Shown one piece after another: positions 7,076 through 14,781 of a stretch of 44,392 nt of DNA (positions within the stretch are counted from its first letter, which is position 1; each line of letters begins with the position of its first letter). Source of the DNA: an uncultured Paracoccaceae bacterium (GTDB lineage Bacteria > Pseudomonadota > Alphaproteobacteria > Rhodobacterales > Rhodobacteraceae); NCBI GenBank assembly GCA_947492475.1, contig CANLNM010000015.1:1-44392 (forward strand). Reading direction: 5' to 3'. The position numbers and the translations under genes are program-made. The notes beneath the pieces were generated by a model. It was not told where the DNA came from, did not search any database, and worked only from the letters and a program-made list of their open reading frames with translations.

Positions 7076-8755
7076 TTATTCTGCGGGCATTACCGAAGTT
7101 TCAGGATCAATGGTTGTCGCCACACCCAGTGCTTCGCGGCGGCCATCATTCCAGATTGCCTTGATCAGGGCGACACACATCAAAGCCATCACCACCGAAA
7201 ACGGCAATGCTCCGATGACCATGGCGGTCTGGATGGCTCCGGTACCGCCGGAAATCAACAATCCCCCAACAACAAGCGCCAGCGCACCGCCCCAGAACAT
7301 GATATGTGGACGCGACTTTGGACCTTCGTCACCTGCTGCGTTGATGGTGTTCACGATCAGAACCGCAGAATCCGCAGACGTCACAAGGAACGTCATCAAC
7401 AGAACCACGATGATCACGGCCATGATCCAGGCCAACGCTTCGGCGATTGGGGCCAGCATGAATTCGGTCATGGCAAAGATTTTGTCACCATTGGCCGCGT
7501 TCAGGATCACGCCATTTGCGCCCCCGTTCAGTTCCAGATCGATCGCAGTGCCCCCGGCCCAAGCGAACCAGACAAAACACATCAGCGACGGCACAATCAT
7601 TGCACCCAATACGAATTCACGAATGGAACGCCCCCGTGAAATCCGCGCGAGGAACAGACCCACAAATGGTGCAAATGCAATCCACCAAGCCCAGTAAAAC
7701 ACCGGCCACCAGCCTTGCCATTGTGTCAGCAGGAACGCTTCGGACCCTTCGACACCGTCAGAGCTGTAGACGTTGACGCTGAGCCAAGGCAGCGCAACCA
7801 GATAATCCCAGATGCCGATAAAGAATGCGGATGCACCAAAGAAGGTCGCGCCAAAAATGATAAAGAAGCTGAGCAGGAAAATGGACAGAACCATATTGAT
7901 GTTGGACAGCCATTTGATGCCTTTGCCCACACCAGACAGCGCAGACAATGTCGACGCGCCCATGATGACAGCCAAAGCGACAATGATCCCCATCGTTGTG
8001 GCGGATCCGTCCTCCATGGCGAGCCCGCCAATACCGATCCGGGTCAGGCCGGCAACAAATTGCTCCACGCCAAAGCCCAGCGTTTGTGCGACGCCCAAAA
8101 TGGTGGCCACAACGGCTACGATATCGATCAAGTGACCGAAATTGCCTGACAGGGATTTCCCAAACAACGGTGTCAGCGACGACCGAATTGTCAGCGGCAA
8201 ACCACGGCGGTAGCTAAAGAACGCCAATGCCAGACCGGCAATCGCGTAACAGGCCCATGCGCCCAATCCCCAATGCAGGTAGGACCAGACATAGGCAGTC
8301 CGCACATTGTCGACGTCTAGCGCTGTTGTGATGCCTTGGATCACCGAAGGGTTGTTTTTGAAATGCGCCACCGGTTCAGCCACGGCCCAGGTCAACATGC
8401 CCACACCGATCCCGGCGCCGAACATCATCGAAAACCAAGAGAAATTGGAAAATTCGGGTTTTTCGCCATCGGCCCCAAGATTGAGCCGCCCAGCCGCTGG
8501 CCAGATTGCAAGCCCGATACACACAATCACAAACGCCGTAACGACCCAGATATACCAAGCCGCAAACTGCGCCAGAATGGCAGTGTTCCACGCGCCCAGC
8601 ACATTGCCAGCCTGCGTGGGCCACACGATGCACCATACAACAAGTGCGGAAATGATAATTTTACTGACGACTGTAACATTAACACTGAACCCCCGATAAA
8701 AACCGCTATCTGCGGTTTTAATCGGAAGATCCGATAATGGAGGTTGAATTGACAT
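7076..8755 (-). CDS. BCCT-family transporter, second paralogue
   Basis: A 559-residue inner-membrane BCCT carrier, paralogous to the one at 3772-5424. Both begin with a DLPI-TADSGFY-GFSVNVTV block and share GAGIGVGMLTWAVAEP, YWAWW-AFAPFVGLFLARIS and TSADSAVLIVNTINAAGDEG. The two proteins differ mainly in the periplasmic loop segments, for example around residues 330-350 and 420-440, so they may have different substrates or affinities. The start at 8755 has a GGGGAGA ribosome binding site. It is divergent from a second LysR gene, 118 bp away, which probably regulates it, and convergent with the betC-like gene across a shared terminator. Import of choline, betaine, choline sulfate or a sulfonium analogue is inferred from family and context. 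Confidence 0.93.
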   Translation of the reverse strand: MSIQPPLSDLPIKTADSGFYRGFSVNVTVVSKIIISALVVWCIVWPTQAGNVLGAWNTAILAQFAAWYIWVVTAFVIVCIGLAIWPAAGRLNLGADGEKPEFSNFSWFSMMFGAGIGVGMLTWAVAEPVAHFKNNPSVIQGITTALDVDNVRTAYVWSYLHWGLGAWACYAIAGLALAFFSYRRGLPLTIRSSLTPLFGKSLSGNFGHLIDIVAVVATILGVAQTLGFGVEQFVAGLTRIGIGGLAMEDGSATTMGIIVALAVIMGASTLSALSGVGKGIKWLSNINMVLSIFLLSFFIIFGATFFGASAFFIGIWDYLVALPWLSVNVYSSDGVEGSEAFLLTQWQGWWPVFYWAWWIAFAPFVGLFLARISRGRSIREFVLGAMIVPSLMCFVWFAWAGGTAIDLELNGGANGVILNAANGDKIFAMTEFMLAPIAEALAWIMAVIIVVLLMTFLVTSADSAVLIVNTINAAGDEGPKSRPHIMFWGGALALVVGGLLISGGTGAIQTAMVIGALPFSVVMALMCVALIKAIWNDGRREALGVATTIDPETSVMPAE

Positions 8756-8831
8756 TTTGGTCTCCCCGTTTTTTGACGCGCCTTGCGCGCGTGATGGGGT
8801 GACAATAAAGATTGGTTAATGTTTTATAACC

Positions 8832-8856
8832 TGAAACGTTTTAACGCATAGTTTCA
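8832..8856. promoter_or_regulatory. Inverted repeat in divergent BCCT/lysR promoter
   Basis: TGAAAC (8832-8837) and GTTTCA (8851-8856) are inverted arms separated by 13 bases, 17 bases upstream of the LysR ATG. GTTTTA also occurs twice nearby as a direct repeat (8821-8826 and 8838-8843). The position fits autoregulation by the LysR protein and control of the divergent transporter. Inference from pattern only. Confidence 0.35.
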
Positions 8857-8873
8857 TTAACTGGAAACCTATC

Positions 8874-9815
8874 ATGGCCAAACGCGCAATGCTCCGCAGC
8901 CTGAGCGATGTTGATATCCGCTTGGTTCGGATATTTTTGACCGTCACAGAATGCGGTGGATTTGCGGCATCCGAACTGGAACTGAATATCGGGCGTTCCA
9001 CGATCTCCAAACACATTTCCGATCTGGAAATGCGGATCGGATTAAAATTGTGCAACCGGGGACCGTCTGGGTTTTCGTTGACACGAGAAGGGGAACAAGT
9101 CCTTGAATCTGCGCGAAAACTTTTGGCCTCTATTGATGGATTCCAATCGGAAATCGACAATATCCACACCCATTTGACCGGCACATTGCGGATTGGGCTG
9201 TTTGATCAATCCAGCACAAACCCAAACGCCCATATCCACACAGCCATCCAGAAATTCGACGATATCGCCCCCGAAGTTTCCTTGGAAATCGCGCTTGATC
9301 CCCCCAGTGCGCTAGAGGCGCGGGTGTCGGACGGATCGATGGATGTTGCGATTGTGCCGGTGCATCGCCAATCAAACCTGCTGCATTATACGCCGCTATA
9401 CCGGGAACATATGACGCTATATTGCGGCGAAGGTCATGCGCTGTTTGACGCGCCAAAGGCCGACATCACATTAGAAGACCACAAATATGCTGGCTACGGT
9501 TTCAACTCGCCAAACATGAAGGCGAGTCAGAAGCTTGGACTCCCTCGGGCCGCGCGGGTCCAAGAAGAAGAGGCGCTGTCGCTGCTGATCCAATCCGGGC
9601 GGTATCTGGGATATTTGGCAGATCACGTCGCCGAAACGTTTATACGCAAAGGGACCGTGCGGCCAATCAATCTGCCCGATGCGCGCTATACCAGTGTTTT
9701 CGCGGCCATCACCCGCAAAAAACCGGAACCAGACCGCAAAACCCAGGAATTTGTCACCTGCCTAAAGGCGGCACATCCTCAGACCGAGGATTTGTTCACC
9801 GCCAAGGCAGAGTAA
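8874..9815 (+). CDS. LysR-family transcriptional regulator
   Basis: A 313-residue LysR-type regulator. The winged helix-turn-helix lies at about residues 12-70 (FAASELELNIGRSTISKHIS, then LEMRIGLKLCNR and FSLTREGE), followed by a linker helix and a substrate-binding domain. Domain order and length are normal for the family. It is divergent from the second BCCT gene with a 118-bp gap containing an inverted repeat, so control of that transporter is the simplest reading. Downstream it faces the SDR gene on the other strand, with only 37 bp between stops. The effector is unknown; osmolytes such as choline, betaine or choline sulfate are guesses from context. Confidence 0.9.
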   Translation: MAKRAMLRSLSDVDIRLVRIFLTVTECGGFAASELELNIGRSTISKHISDLEMRIGLKLCNRGPSGFSLTREGEQVLESARKLLASIDGFQSEIDNIHTHLTGTLRIGLFDQSSTNPNAHIHTAIQKFDDIAPEVSLEIALDPPSALEARVSDGSMDVAIVPVHRQSNLLHYTPLYREHMTLYCGEGHALFDAPKADITLEDHKYAGYGFNSPNMKASQKLGLPRAARVQEEEALSLLIQSGRYLGYLADHVAETFIRKGTVRPINLPDARYTSVFAAITRKKPEPDRKTQEFVTCLKAAHPQTEDLFTAKAE

Positions 9816-9852
9816 CCCCGCCCCGGTGGTGAAGTGACCCACGATGCCAACG

Positions 9853-10602
9853 CTAACAGGTATAGTTCAGCCCCAAACGCCCACCATCCACATAGATGGT
9901 TTCGCCGGTGATATAGCTTGATTTTTTGGAACACAAAAACGCAACCACATCGCCAATTTCGCGCGCGGAACCGGGGCGTCCCAGCGGTGTGCGGGACATC
10001 GCCGCTTTGAAAGCGTCGGGGTTTGCATTCACGCCCGCCATCATTTCGGTGTCAATGGAACCGGGGCCAACAGCGTTAACGCGGATGTTGTCTTTGGCCA
10101 GGGCCAATGCTGCAACTTTGGTCAATTGCATCACCCCCCCCTTTGAGGCGCAATAGGCCGGAATGGCCGGAATAGCGACCTGAGCGTTGATCGACGACAT
10201 GTTCACAATTGCACCCTGAATTTTGTTCGCAACCATGTCGCGCGCGGCACGCTGCGTGGCCACAAACACCCCACGCAGGTTAATGTCGATCACCCGTTGG
10301 AATGTGTCGATGTCGTAGCTCAAAAAATCACCGGGCATCGCAACCCCGGCATTGTTGACCAGCGCATTCAACGGGCGGTGGTCCGCGGCAATTTGAGTAA
10401 ACATCGCCTCGATCTGATCGAGGTCACCCATGTCACAAACAATCCCAGCCACCGCGCCCAGCGATTGCGCTGAGGCCATCACACCTTCTGCGTTGATGTC
10501 TGACAAAATTACGTCAAAGCCGTCTTCGATCAGGGCTTCTGCGCAGGCATATCCGATCCCTTGGGCGGCACCCGTGATCAAAGCAAGTGGTTTTTGTGTC
10601 AT
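9853..10602 (-). CDS. Short-chain dehydrogenase/reductase (classical SDR)
   Basis: A 249-residue NAD(P)-dependent oxidoreductase with all classical SDR landmarks: cofactor-binding TGAAQGIG (residues 11-18), an acidic residue after the second strand (LSDIN) that favours NAD(H), NNAG, the catalytic Ser in VNMSSIN, and YCASK, with Tyr and Lys four residues apart. It ends with a GETIYVDGG C-terminal motif. The length is typical. It is a lone gene between LysR (convergent) and the rep region, so its substrate, a secondary alcohol or sugar derivative, cannot be assigned. The divergence from the repA region suggests its promoter lies in 10603-10700. Annotation as 3-oxoacyl-ACP reductase or glucose dehydrogenase would be over-specific. 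Confidence 0.88.
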   Translation of the reverse strand: MTQKPLALITGAAQGIGYACAEALIEDGFDVILSDINAEGVMASAQSLGAVAGIVCDMGDLDQIEAMFTQIAADHRPLNALVNNAGVAMPGDFLSYDIDTFQRVIDINLRGVFVATQRAARDMVANKIQGAIVNMSSINAQVAIPAIPAYCASKGGVMQLTKVAALALAKDNIRVNAVGPGSIDTEMMAGVNANPDAFKAAMSRTPLGRPGSAREIGDVVAFLCSKKSSYITGETIYVDGGRLGLNYTC

Positions 10603-10998
10603 ATTCAGTCCTTAAATCCGTCGTCATTTCTGGCTTGATCCATCGTGATCAACCCGGCGCGTTTTTGCATCGCTATAGCCGCCCCCCGCCGGGCAGGCTC
10701 AGCCTAAGACGTTGCGTGTTTTTGATCAATTGCAACCCCATCCCGCGCAGCTACAAGCCATCGTCCAACCCCCCCTGCCCCGCCACCATCCGGCCTAGTA
10801 TTGCGTCCGTGCAGGCAATGAGGTTCAAAAACATGCTGAACTTGCTCATGTTTATATGTGCTAAGGATTGGCATATGTTGCGGATTCTGGCCCCTGCCCT
10901 GCCAGCAATAGACATTTTTCTTGACTTAGCTCAGTGAATCGCTGCCTAACGGTATCAAGTTGCGCAAATAAGCAACAAAATTCGGGAAAAGAGCAACC
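10603..10998. promoter_or_regulatory. Non-coding repABC upstream region (repA promoter/operator area)
   Basis: This 396-bp gap between the SDR gene and repA contains no convincing gene. It has several inverted repeats: TTGATC-N6-GATCAA (10635-10652), GTTGC-N16-GCAAC (10711-10736), GTTCA-N9-TGAAC (10823-10841) and GTTGC-N8-GCAAC (10959-10976, close to the repA start). TTGACT at 10921-10926 is a plausible -35 box for repA. RepA proteins of repABC plasmids repress their own promoter through such operators. The region also includes a C-rich stretch around 10681-10690 and 10769-10783. Assignment of individual sites is inference. Confidence 0.45.
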
Positions 10999-12183
10999 AT
11001 GTTTCAAACGGCCCCCATCTCTGCCTCTTCTCAGTCTGATGTGACCGAGCAAATGGCGGCACGCCTTAAGACGGCATTAACCACGCATTTAGAACAGGTT
11101 TATGCACCAGATCAACGTAAGAAACTGAGGCTTTTCAGTGCAACAGAGACTGCTGCGCTGTTGGGTGTGTCTGGCCAGTTTTTGCGTAAATGCCATAGCG
11201 ACGGCACCTTGCCAGAGCCAGATGTCAACAAAGGTGGCAGACGGTCCTATTCTGGTGACGATATCTGGGCGATGCGCCAAGCCCTGGAGGCGGGGTCGCG
11301 CAGCCCGGGCAAATATGTCCCCGGTCGGCGCAAAGGTGACAAGCTTCAGGTTATTCAGCTCATGAATTTCAAAGGCGGGTCGGCAAAGTCCACCGCCACC
11401 ATTCATTTGTGTCACTATCTCGCCCTAAGTGGCTATCGTGTGCTAGCGGTTGATCTTGATCCGCAGGGCAGTTTGACCGGATTTTGCGGTCTGCAAACCG
11501 AGTTGGAATTTGACGGTCCGACCATCTATGACGCCCTGCGTTACGAAGACCCGTTGCCGATGTCGGATGTGGTTGTTGATACGTATTTTCCGGGTCTTGA
11601 TTTGGCCCCTGCCCGCTTGATTCTAAGTGAGTTCGAGACTGAAACCGCCGTGAATGCCGGGCGCGGCGCGGCGTTCTTTGAACGTTTGTCCAGCGCATTA
11701 GAGCCAATTGAAAACAATTACGACATCGTTGTGATCGACAGCCCCCCTGCCCTCGGGTTTTTAACATTGACGGGGTTATTTGCGGCCACGTCCGTTCTGG
11801 TGCCCATGACGCCCAGCATGCTCGACCTTGCTTCGACGCAGCAATTCATTGAAATGACGTCGGCCTATATCGGTGTGATCGAAGATACCGGCGTACGGAT
11901 GGACCACGACTTTTTCAGCTTTTTGATCACAAGAGATGACCCAAGCGACATTCCAAGCCAACAGATTGTATCGCTCATGCGGGCATTGTTTCAGGACAGA
12001 GTGATTCCGTCGACGGCGCTGCGCAGCACGGCGATTGGGGATGCATCGATGCTCAAGATGTCGATTTATGAAGTTGCCCGCGCGGATATGACCCGCAGCA
12101 CCTATGATCGCGCCAAAACGAGCATGGATGCAGTGGGCGCGGATGTTGCCCAGTTGGTGCAAAAAGCGTGGGGACGTGCGTGA
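10999..12183 (+). CDS. repA: RepA partition ATPase (ParA family) of repABC operon
   Basis: A 394-residue ParA-type ATPase. An N-terminal MerR-like helix-turn-helix (TAALLGVSGQFLRKCHSDG, about residues 51-69) is followed by the ATPase domain with deviant Walker A FKGGSAKST (about residues 124-132, the KGGSAKST form typical of repABC RepA), a Walker A' region VLAVDLDPQGSLT, and a Walker B-like VVIDSPPALG. RepA drives plasmid segregation with RepB and represses the operon. The start ATG is preceded by GGGAAAAGAGC. The stop codon overlaps the repB ATG by one base (TGATG), indicating translational coupling. The length matches the family. Confidence 0.95.
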   Translation: MFQTAPISASSQSDVTEQMAARLKTALTTHLEQVYAPDQRKKLRLFSATETAALLGVSGQFLRKCHSDGTLPEPDVNKGGRRSYSGDDIWAMRQALEAGSRSPGKYVPGRRKGDKLQVIQLMNFKGGSAKSTATIHLCHYLALSGYRVLAVDLDPQGSLTGFCGLQTELEFDGPTIYDALRYEDPLPMSDVVVDTYFPGLDLAPARLILSEFETETAVNAGRGAAFFERLSSALEPIENNYDIVVIDSPPALGFLTLTGLFAATSVLVPMTPSMLDLASTQQFIEMTSAYIGVIEDTGVRMDHDFFSFLITRDDPSDIPSQQIVSLMRALFQDRVIPSTALRSTAIGDASMLKMSIYEVARADMTRSTYDRAKTSMDAVGADVAQLVQKAWGRA

Positions 12184-13154
12184 TGGCGTTAAACCGAAAC
12201 AAAGCAGGCATTATGGCGGCGATCTCCGCCGCAACCGAGGGCAAAGCCCCGATTGGCCAAACCGCAGAAACATCGCGGGCGCATCGCACTTTGCCCAAGG
12301 GCACAGTTGGTTCGGTGCGCGCGGGGCTGGGGGGTATTCAGGACATTGATACCGCGCTGATATTGCCCTGGGGACCACAGGATCGGCTGGAGTTAACAGC
12401 TGTTAACACGCCCGACAAAGACGTTTTGGACCTGATTGACAGCATCCAAACCAGCGGCCAACAGGTGCCGGTTCTGTTGCGTCCAGCGCATCAACATGAC
12501 GGCAAATTTGAGGTCATCTATGGACGTCGCCGTGTGTTGGCATGCCAACAATTAGGCATCCCAATCAAAGCTTTAATCCGAACATTGGATGACGGAGAAG
12601 CCTTGATCGCAAAGGGTTTGGAAAATGCCAGCAGGCAGGATCTGAGCTTTTATGAACGGGCCCGATTTGCGCAGGCCATTTTGGATCAGGGCCATTCACG
12701 AGAAGAAGCGCAACAGGCATTGTCCATCAGCAAAAACACCCTGTCTCAGCTGGAACGCGTCGCGCGGTTGATTCCAGACGACGTGGGCAGTTTGATCGGC
12801 GCGGCCCACGGGGCAGGGCGCCCTAAATGGATGACACTGGCCGCGGCCTTTGATCAGGGGGCTGTTTCAAAGTCGGGTATAATCAAAACATTAAGCAACG
12901 TTCCGGACGGCACATCATCAGATGACCGTCTGCAAATTGTGATCGAAAGCTTGTCAAAACGCGGTGCCAAGGAAACGCGATCTGCGGAACGCAGCCCGAT
13001 ATCGGGCACTGTCGTCAGGTCGACCAAATCATCCGTTTCGCTGACCGTCAAACGGGCTGGGGACACAGAGGCATTTGCAGATTGGCTGGATGATAATTTC
13101 GATCGTCTAATTAAGGAATCTTACCAGTCCTTCAAAAAGGACGCTGGGAGATAG
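12183..13154 (+). CDS. repB: RepB centromere-binding partition protein (ParB family)
   Basis: A 323-residue ParB-type protein that binds parS and recruits RepA. I chose the ATG at 12183 (MALNRNKAG), which overlaps the repA stop; the frame extends 15 bases further up to an ATG-like start at 12168, but that would lie inside repA. Visible parts: a ParB/Srx-like N-terminal domain with VIYGRRRVLACQQLG (about residues 110-125) and ENASRQDLSFYERA, followed by a helix-turn-helix at SREEAQQALSISKNTLSQLE. A copy of the 16-bp palindromic site lies within the coding sequence at 12392-12407 and another just after the stop. Third helix and C-terminal dimerisation region are present. Length is normal for RepB. 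Confidence 0.95.
   Translation: MALNRNKAGIMAAISAATEGKAPIGQTAETSRAHRTLPKGTVGSVRAGLGGIQDIDTALILPWGPQDRLELTAVNTPDKDVLDLIDSIQTSGQQVPVLLRPAHQHDGKFEVIYGRRRVLACQQLGIPIKALIRTLDDGEALIAKGLENASRQDLSFYERARFAQAILDQGHSREEAQQALSISKNTLSQLERVARLIPDDVGSLIGAAHGAGRPKWMTLAAAFDQGAVSKSGIIKTLSNVPDGTSSDDRLQIVIESLSKRGAKETRSAERSPISGTVVRSTKSSVSLTVKRAGDTEAFADWLDDNFDRLIKESYQSFKKDAGR
12392..12407. promoter_or_regulatory. parS: parS-type palindrome inside repB
   Basis: GTTAACAGCTGTTAAC is a perfect 16-bp palindrome matching the repABC centromere pattern GTT-N4-GC-N4-AAC. It sits within the repB coding sequence (Val-Asn region near residue 70) and is repeated exactly at 13160-13175. RepB binding is inferred from the consensus. 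Confidence 0.85.
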
Positions 13155-13156
13155 TG

Positions 13157-13178
13157 CCAGTTAACAGCTGTTAACTGG
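13157..13178. promoter_or_regulatory. parS: parS-type palindrome after repB
   Basis: The same 16-bp core GTTAACAGCTGTTAAC (13160-13175) is extended here by CCA and TGG into a perfect 22-bp palindrome, starting 3 bases after the repB stop. repABC plasmids commonly carry a parS in the repB-repC gap. The extension makes it the stronger of the two sites. Confidence 0.9.
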
Positions 13179-13208
13179 GAGATTGAGGAAACGAGCAAAA
13201 AGGAGGCT

Positions 13209-13290
13209 AACACAAAAAGATACCCTCGAAACCGGAGTTCCGAGGGCTGCAACGCCAAAGCGTCGATTGTTTTCGCACTTCAATCCTAGC
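13209..13290 (-). ncRNA. Probable antisense RNA (ctRNA) controlling repC
   Basis: repABC plasmids encode a small counter-transcribed RNA between repB and repC that limits RepC synthesis and sets incompatibility. On the minus strand here there is a stem-loop CCCTCG/CGAGGG (13246-13223) with an inner AAC/GTT pair and 4-base loop, followed by TATCTTTTT, an intrinsic terminator that would end such an RNA near 13214. A weak promoter (TTGTTG at 13316-13311, TGCTAG-like -10 17 bases on) would start it near 13285. The 5' end is a guess; the terminator and location are the support. Confidence 0.5.
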
Positions 13291-13312
13291 AGTCCCCGAA
13301 TCACCGCACAAC

Positions 13313-13330
13313 AAAAAACGCCCTTGGGCG
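13313..13330 (-). terminator. Minus-strand hairpin with T-run upstream of repC
   Basis: Read on the minus strand: CGCCC-AA-GGGCG followed by six T (13318-13313). It is a short but well-formed intrinsic terminator, 28 bases before the repC ATG. It would stop antisense transcription coming from repC before it reaches the ctRNA region. In the plus-strand mRNA the same hairpin lies in the repC leader and may be part of the structure altered by ctRNA pairing. Confidence 0.5.
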
Positions 13331-13357
13331 AACGGGTATCTGATGTGTTTTTGAATT

Positions 13358-14653
13358 ATGGGATATATGACGCAGCACCCCACGGGGGAAACTGACCCGA
13401 TCCGGGATCAGACCAGAAAATCTGTGCCAAATGGATGGCGCAAAGCATCACCAAAACATGCGCAAACCGCACATATGGTAGATCGGGTCAGGCTGAACTC
13501 TGTTCCGAAATCCCATGCGTTAATCGCGCTAAAGCGGGTAGGGGCCCATCTGGGGTTAAAGCCGGGTGATTTGATGCTTATCGACACGCTTTGTGCATTT
13601 TCACAAAGCCAGGATTGGCAATCACACCAACGTCCTGTGGTGTGGCCATCAAACGCATTATTGATGGAACAAACGGGCTATTCCTTGTCTGCATTAAAAC
13701 GGCATATTCGCCGTCTGGCAGATGCGGGGGTCATCACATTCAAAGACAGCTCAAACGGCAAAAGATGGGGACGCAGGGACGCCGATGGAGCAATCATCGA
13801 GGCCTACGGGTTTGATCTATCCCCACTGAGCGACCGGGTGCCCGAGTTTGAAGACCTGTATGCTGAAATCAAAGCTGAGCGAGAGCGCTGCAAACATCTG
13901 AAACGTCAGATCACAATCGCCCGTCGCATGATCAAATCCCTGATCGAAGACGCCATGAACAAGGCAAACACGGATGCATGGCAACAGCTATTGGTCAAAT
14001 TTGAATCCCTGCTTGCGAAACTCCCGCGTCAACCAAAGGGGTCAGGATTTCTGCAGCAATTGCTAAGCCGGTTTGCGGATTTGAAATCACGGGTCGAACA
14101 TGTATTCCTGCTGGAAAATTCGGGATTTAAACAAGGGGATATCACCGATCCACCGGCTCAAAAATCACAGGAAATGGACCCCAAGCAGTCCAGAAATGAC
14201 CCCCATATACAAACTACTAATCAACTAGAATCTGTAAATAGTAAGCCAAGGCAGACTGAAAATTCCGGTTCCGGTCACGTGAATGTCATCGGGCAGGACC
14301 GCAAAAAAAGAACCGCGGGTTTGGACCTAAAAACAGCACTCAGGGCCTGTCCTGAATTTACGTCTTGGGCGCAAAACATTGGCGGATATCTAAACAACTG
14401 GCAGGATTTGCAGCGCATCGCGTCCCAATTGGCACCCATGATTGGGATTCCTGAGCTTGCATGGAAAAAGGCGCAAACAGGTCTGGGGCCGCATGCTGCG
14501 ACTGCTGCGTTGATGCTGGTCTTTGATAAACATTGCACCGGAGAAGTTGCATCACCCTGCGGATATTTGCGTGGGATGATTGAAAAGAGCAGGGCAGGGG
14601 AGCTTCATCTGGAAAGGAGTTTTTATGGACGCTTGCATCGGCAAAGCCTTTGA
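13358..14653 (+). CDS. repC: RepC replication initiator of repABC plasmid
   Basis: A 431-residue replication initiator. The N-terminal half has the RepC winged-helix region: LIALKRVGAHLGLKPGDLML, PVVWPSNALLMEQTGYSLSA, and KRHIRRLADAGVITFKDSSN followed by GKRWGRRD. A charged coiled-coil-like stretch (EIKAERERCKHLKRQITIAR, about residues 168-190) and a variable middle follow. The C-terminal domain ends CGYLRGMIEKSRAGELHLER, as in other RepC proteins. RepC binds the origin that lies within its own gene. Two in-frame ATG codons (13358, 13367) are 3 codons apart; either could be used and neither has a strong ribosome binding site, consistent with structural control by the leader. The plasmid incompatibility subgroup cannot be told by eye. 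Confidence 0.94.
   Translation: MGYMTQHPTGETDPIRDQTRKSVPNGWRKASPKHAQTAHMVDRVRLNSVPKSHALIALKRVGAHLGLKPGDLMLIDTLCAFSQSQDWQSHQRPVVWPSNALLMEQTGYSLSALKRHIRRLADAGVITFKDSSNGKRWGRRDADGAIIEAYGFDLSPLSDRVPEFEDLYAEIKAERERCKHLKRQITIARRMIKSLIEDAMNKANTDAWQQLLVKFESLLAKLPRQPKGSGFLQQLLSRFADLKSRVEHVFLLENSGFKQGDITDPPAQKSQEMDPKQSRNDPHIQTTNQLESVNSKPRQTENSGSGHVNVIGQDRKKRTAGLDLKTALRACPEFTSWAQNIGGYLNNWQDLQRIASQLAPMIGIPELAWKKAQTGLGPHAATAALMLVFDKHCTGEVASPCGYLRGMIEKSRAGELHLERSFYGRLHRQSL
14204..14246. other. Candidate origin of replication (AT-rich stretch within repC)
   Basis: In repABC plasmids the origin maps to an AT-rich segment inside repC. This run (ATATACAAACTACTAATC... to ...TCTGTAAATAGTAAGCC) is the clearest AT-rich stretch in the gene and encodes the non-conserved linker (HIQTTNQLESVN), where codon choice is free. 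I see no obvious iterons. The assignment follows the family rule and local composition. Confidence 0.4.
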
Positions 14654-14781
14654 GAATTTGCGCTTTTACCGCGACGTCGATGCTGTGTCCCAGTCGAGGT
14701 GTGGCTGCCAAAAAGGGATCGCTTTATGATGCAAACCGCGGCCATAGCCGATCGATTGGACCCGATGAAATGGCTCTGCTT

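Noticed and set aside
13183-13395. 70-residue plus-strand frame between repB and repC
   Set aside because: It runs through the antisense RNA hairpins and has no convincing start; the region is better explained as control RNA.
14625-14729. 34-codon plus-strand frame with AAAGGAG before its ATG, overlapping the end of repC
   Set aside because: The ribosome-site-like sequence is part of repC codons for GluArgSer, the product resembles no known family, and repC ends normally. Likely chance.
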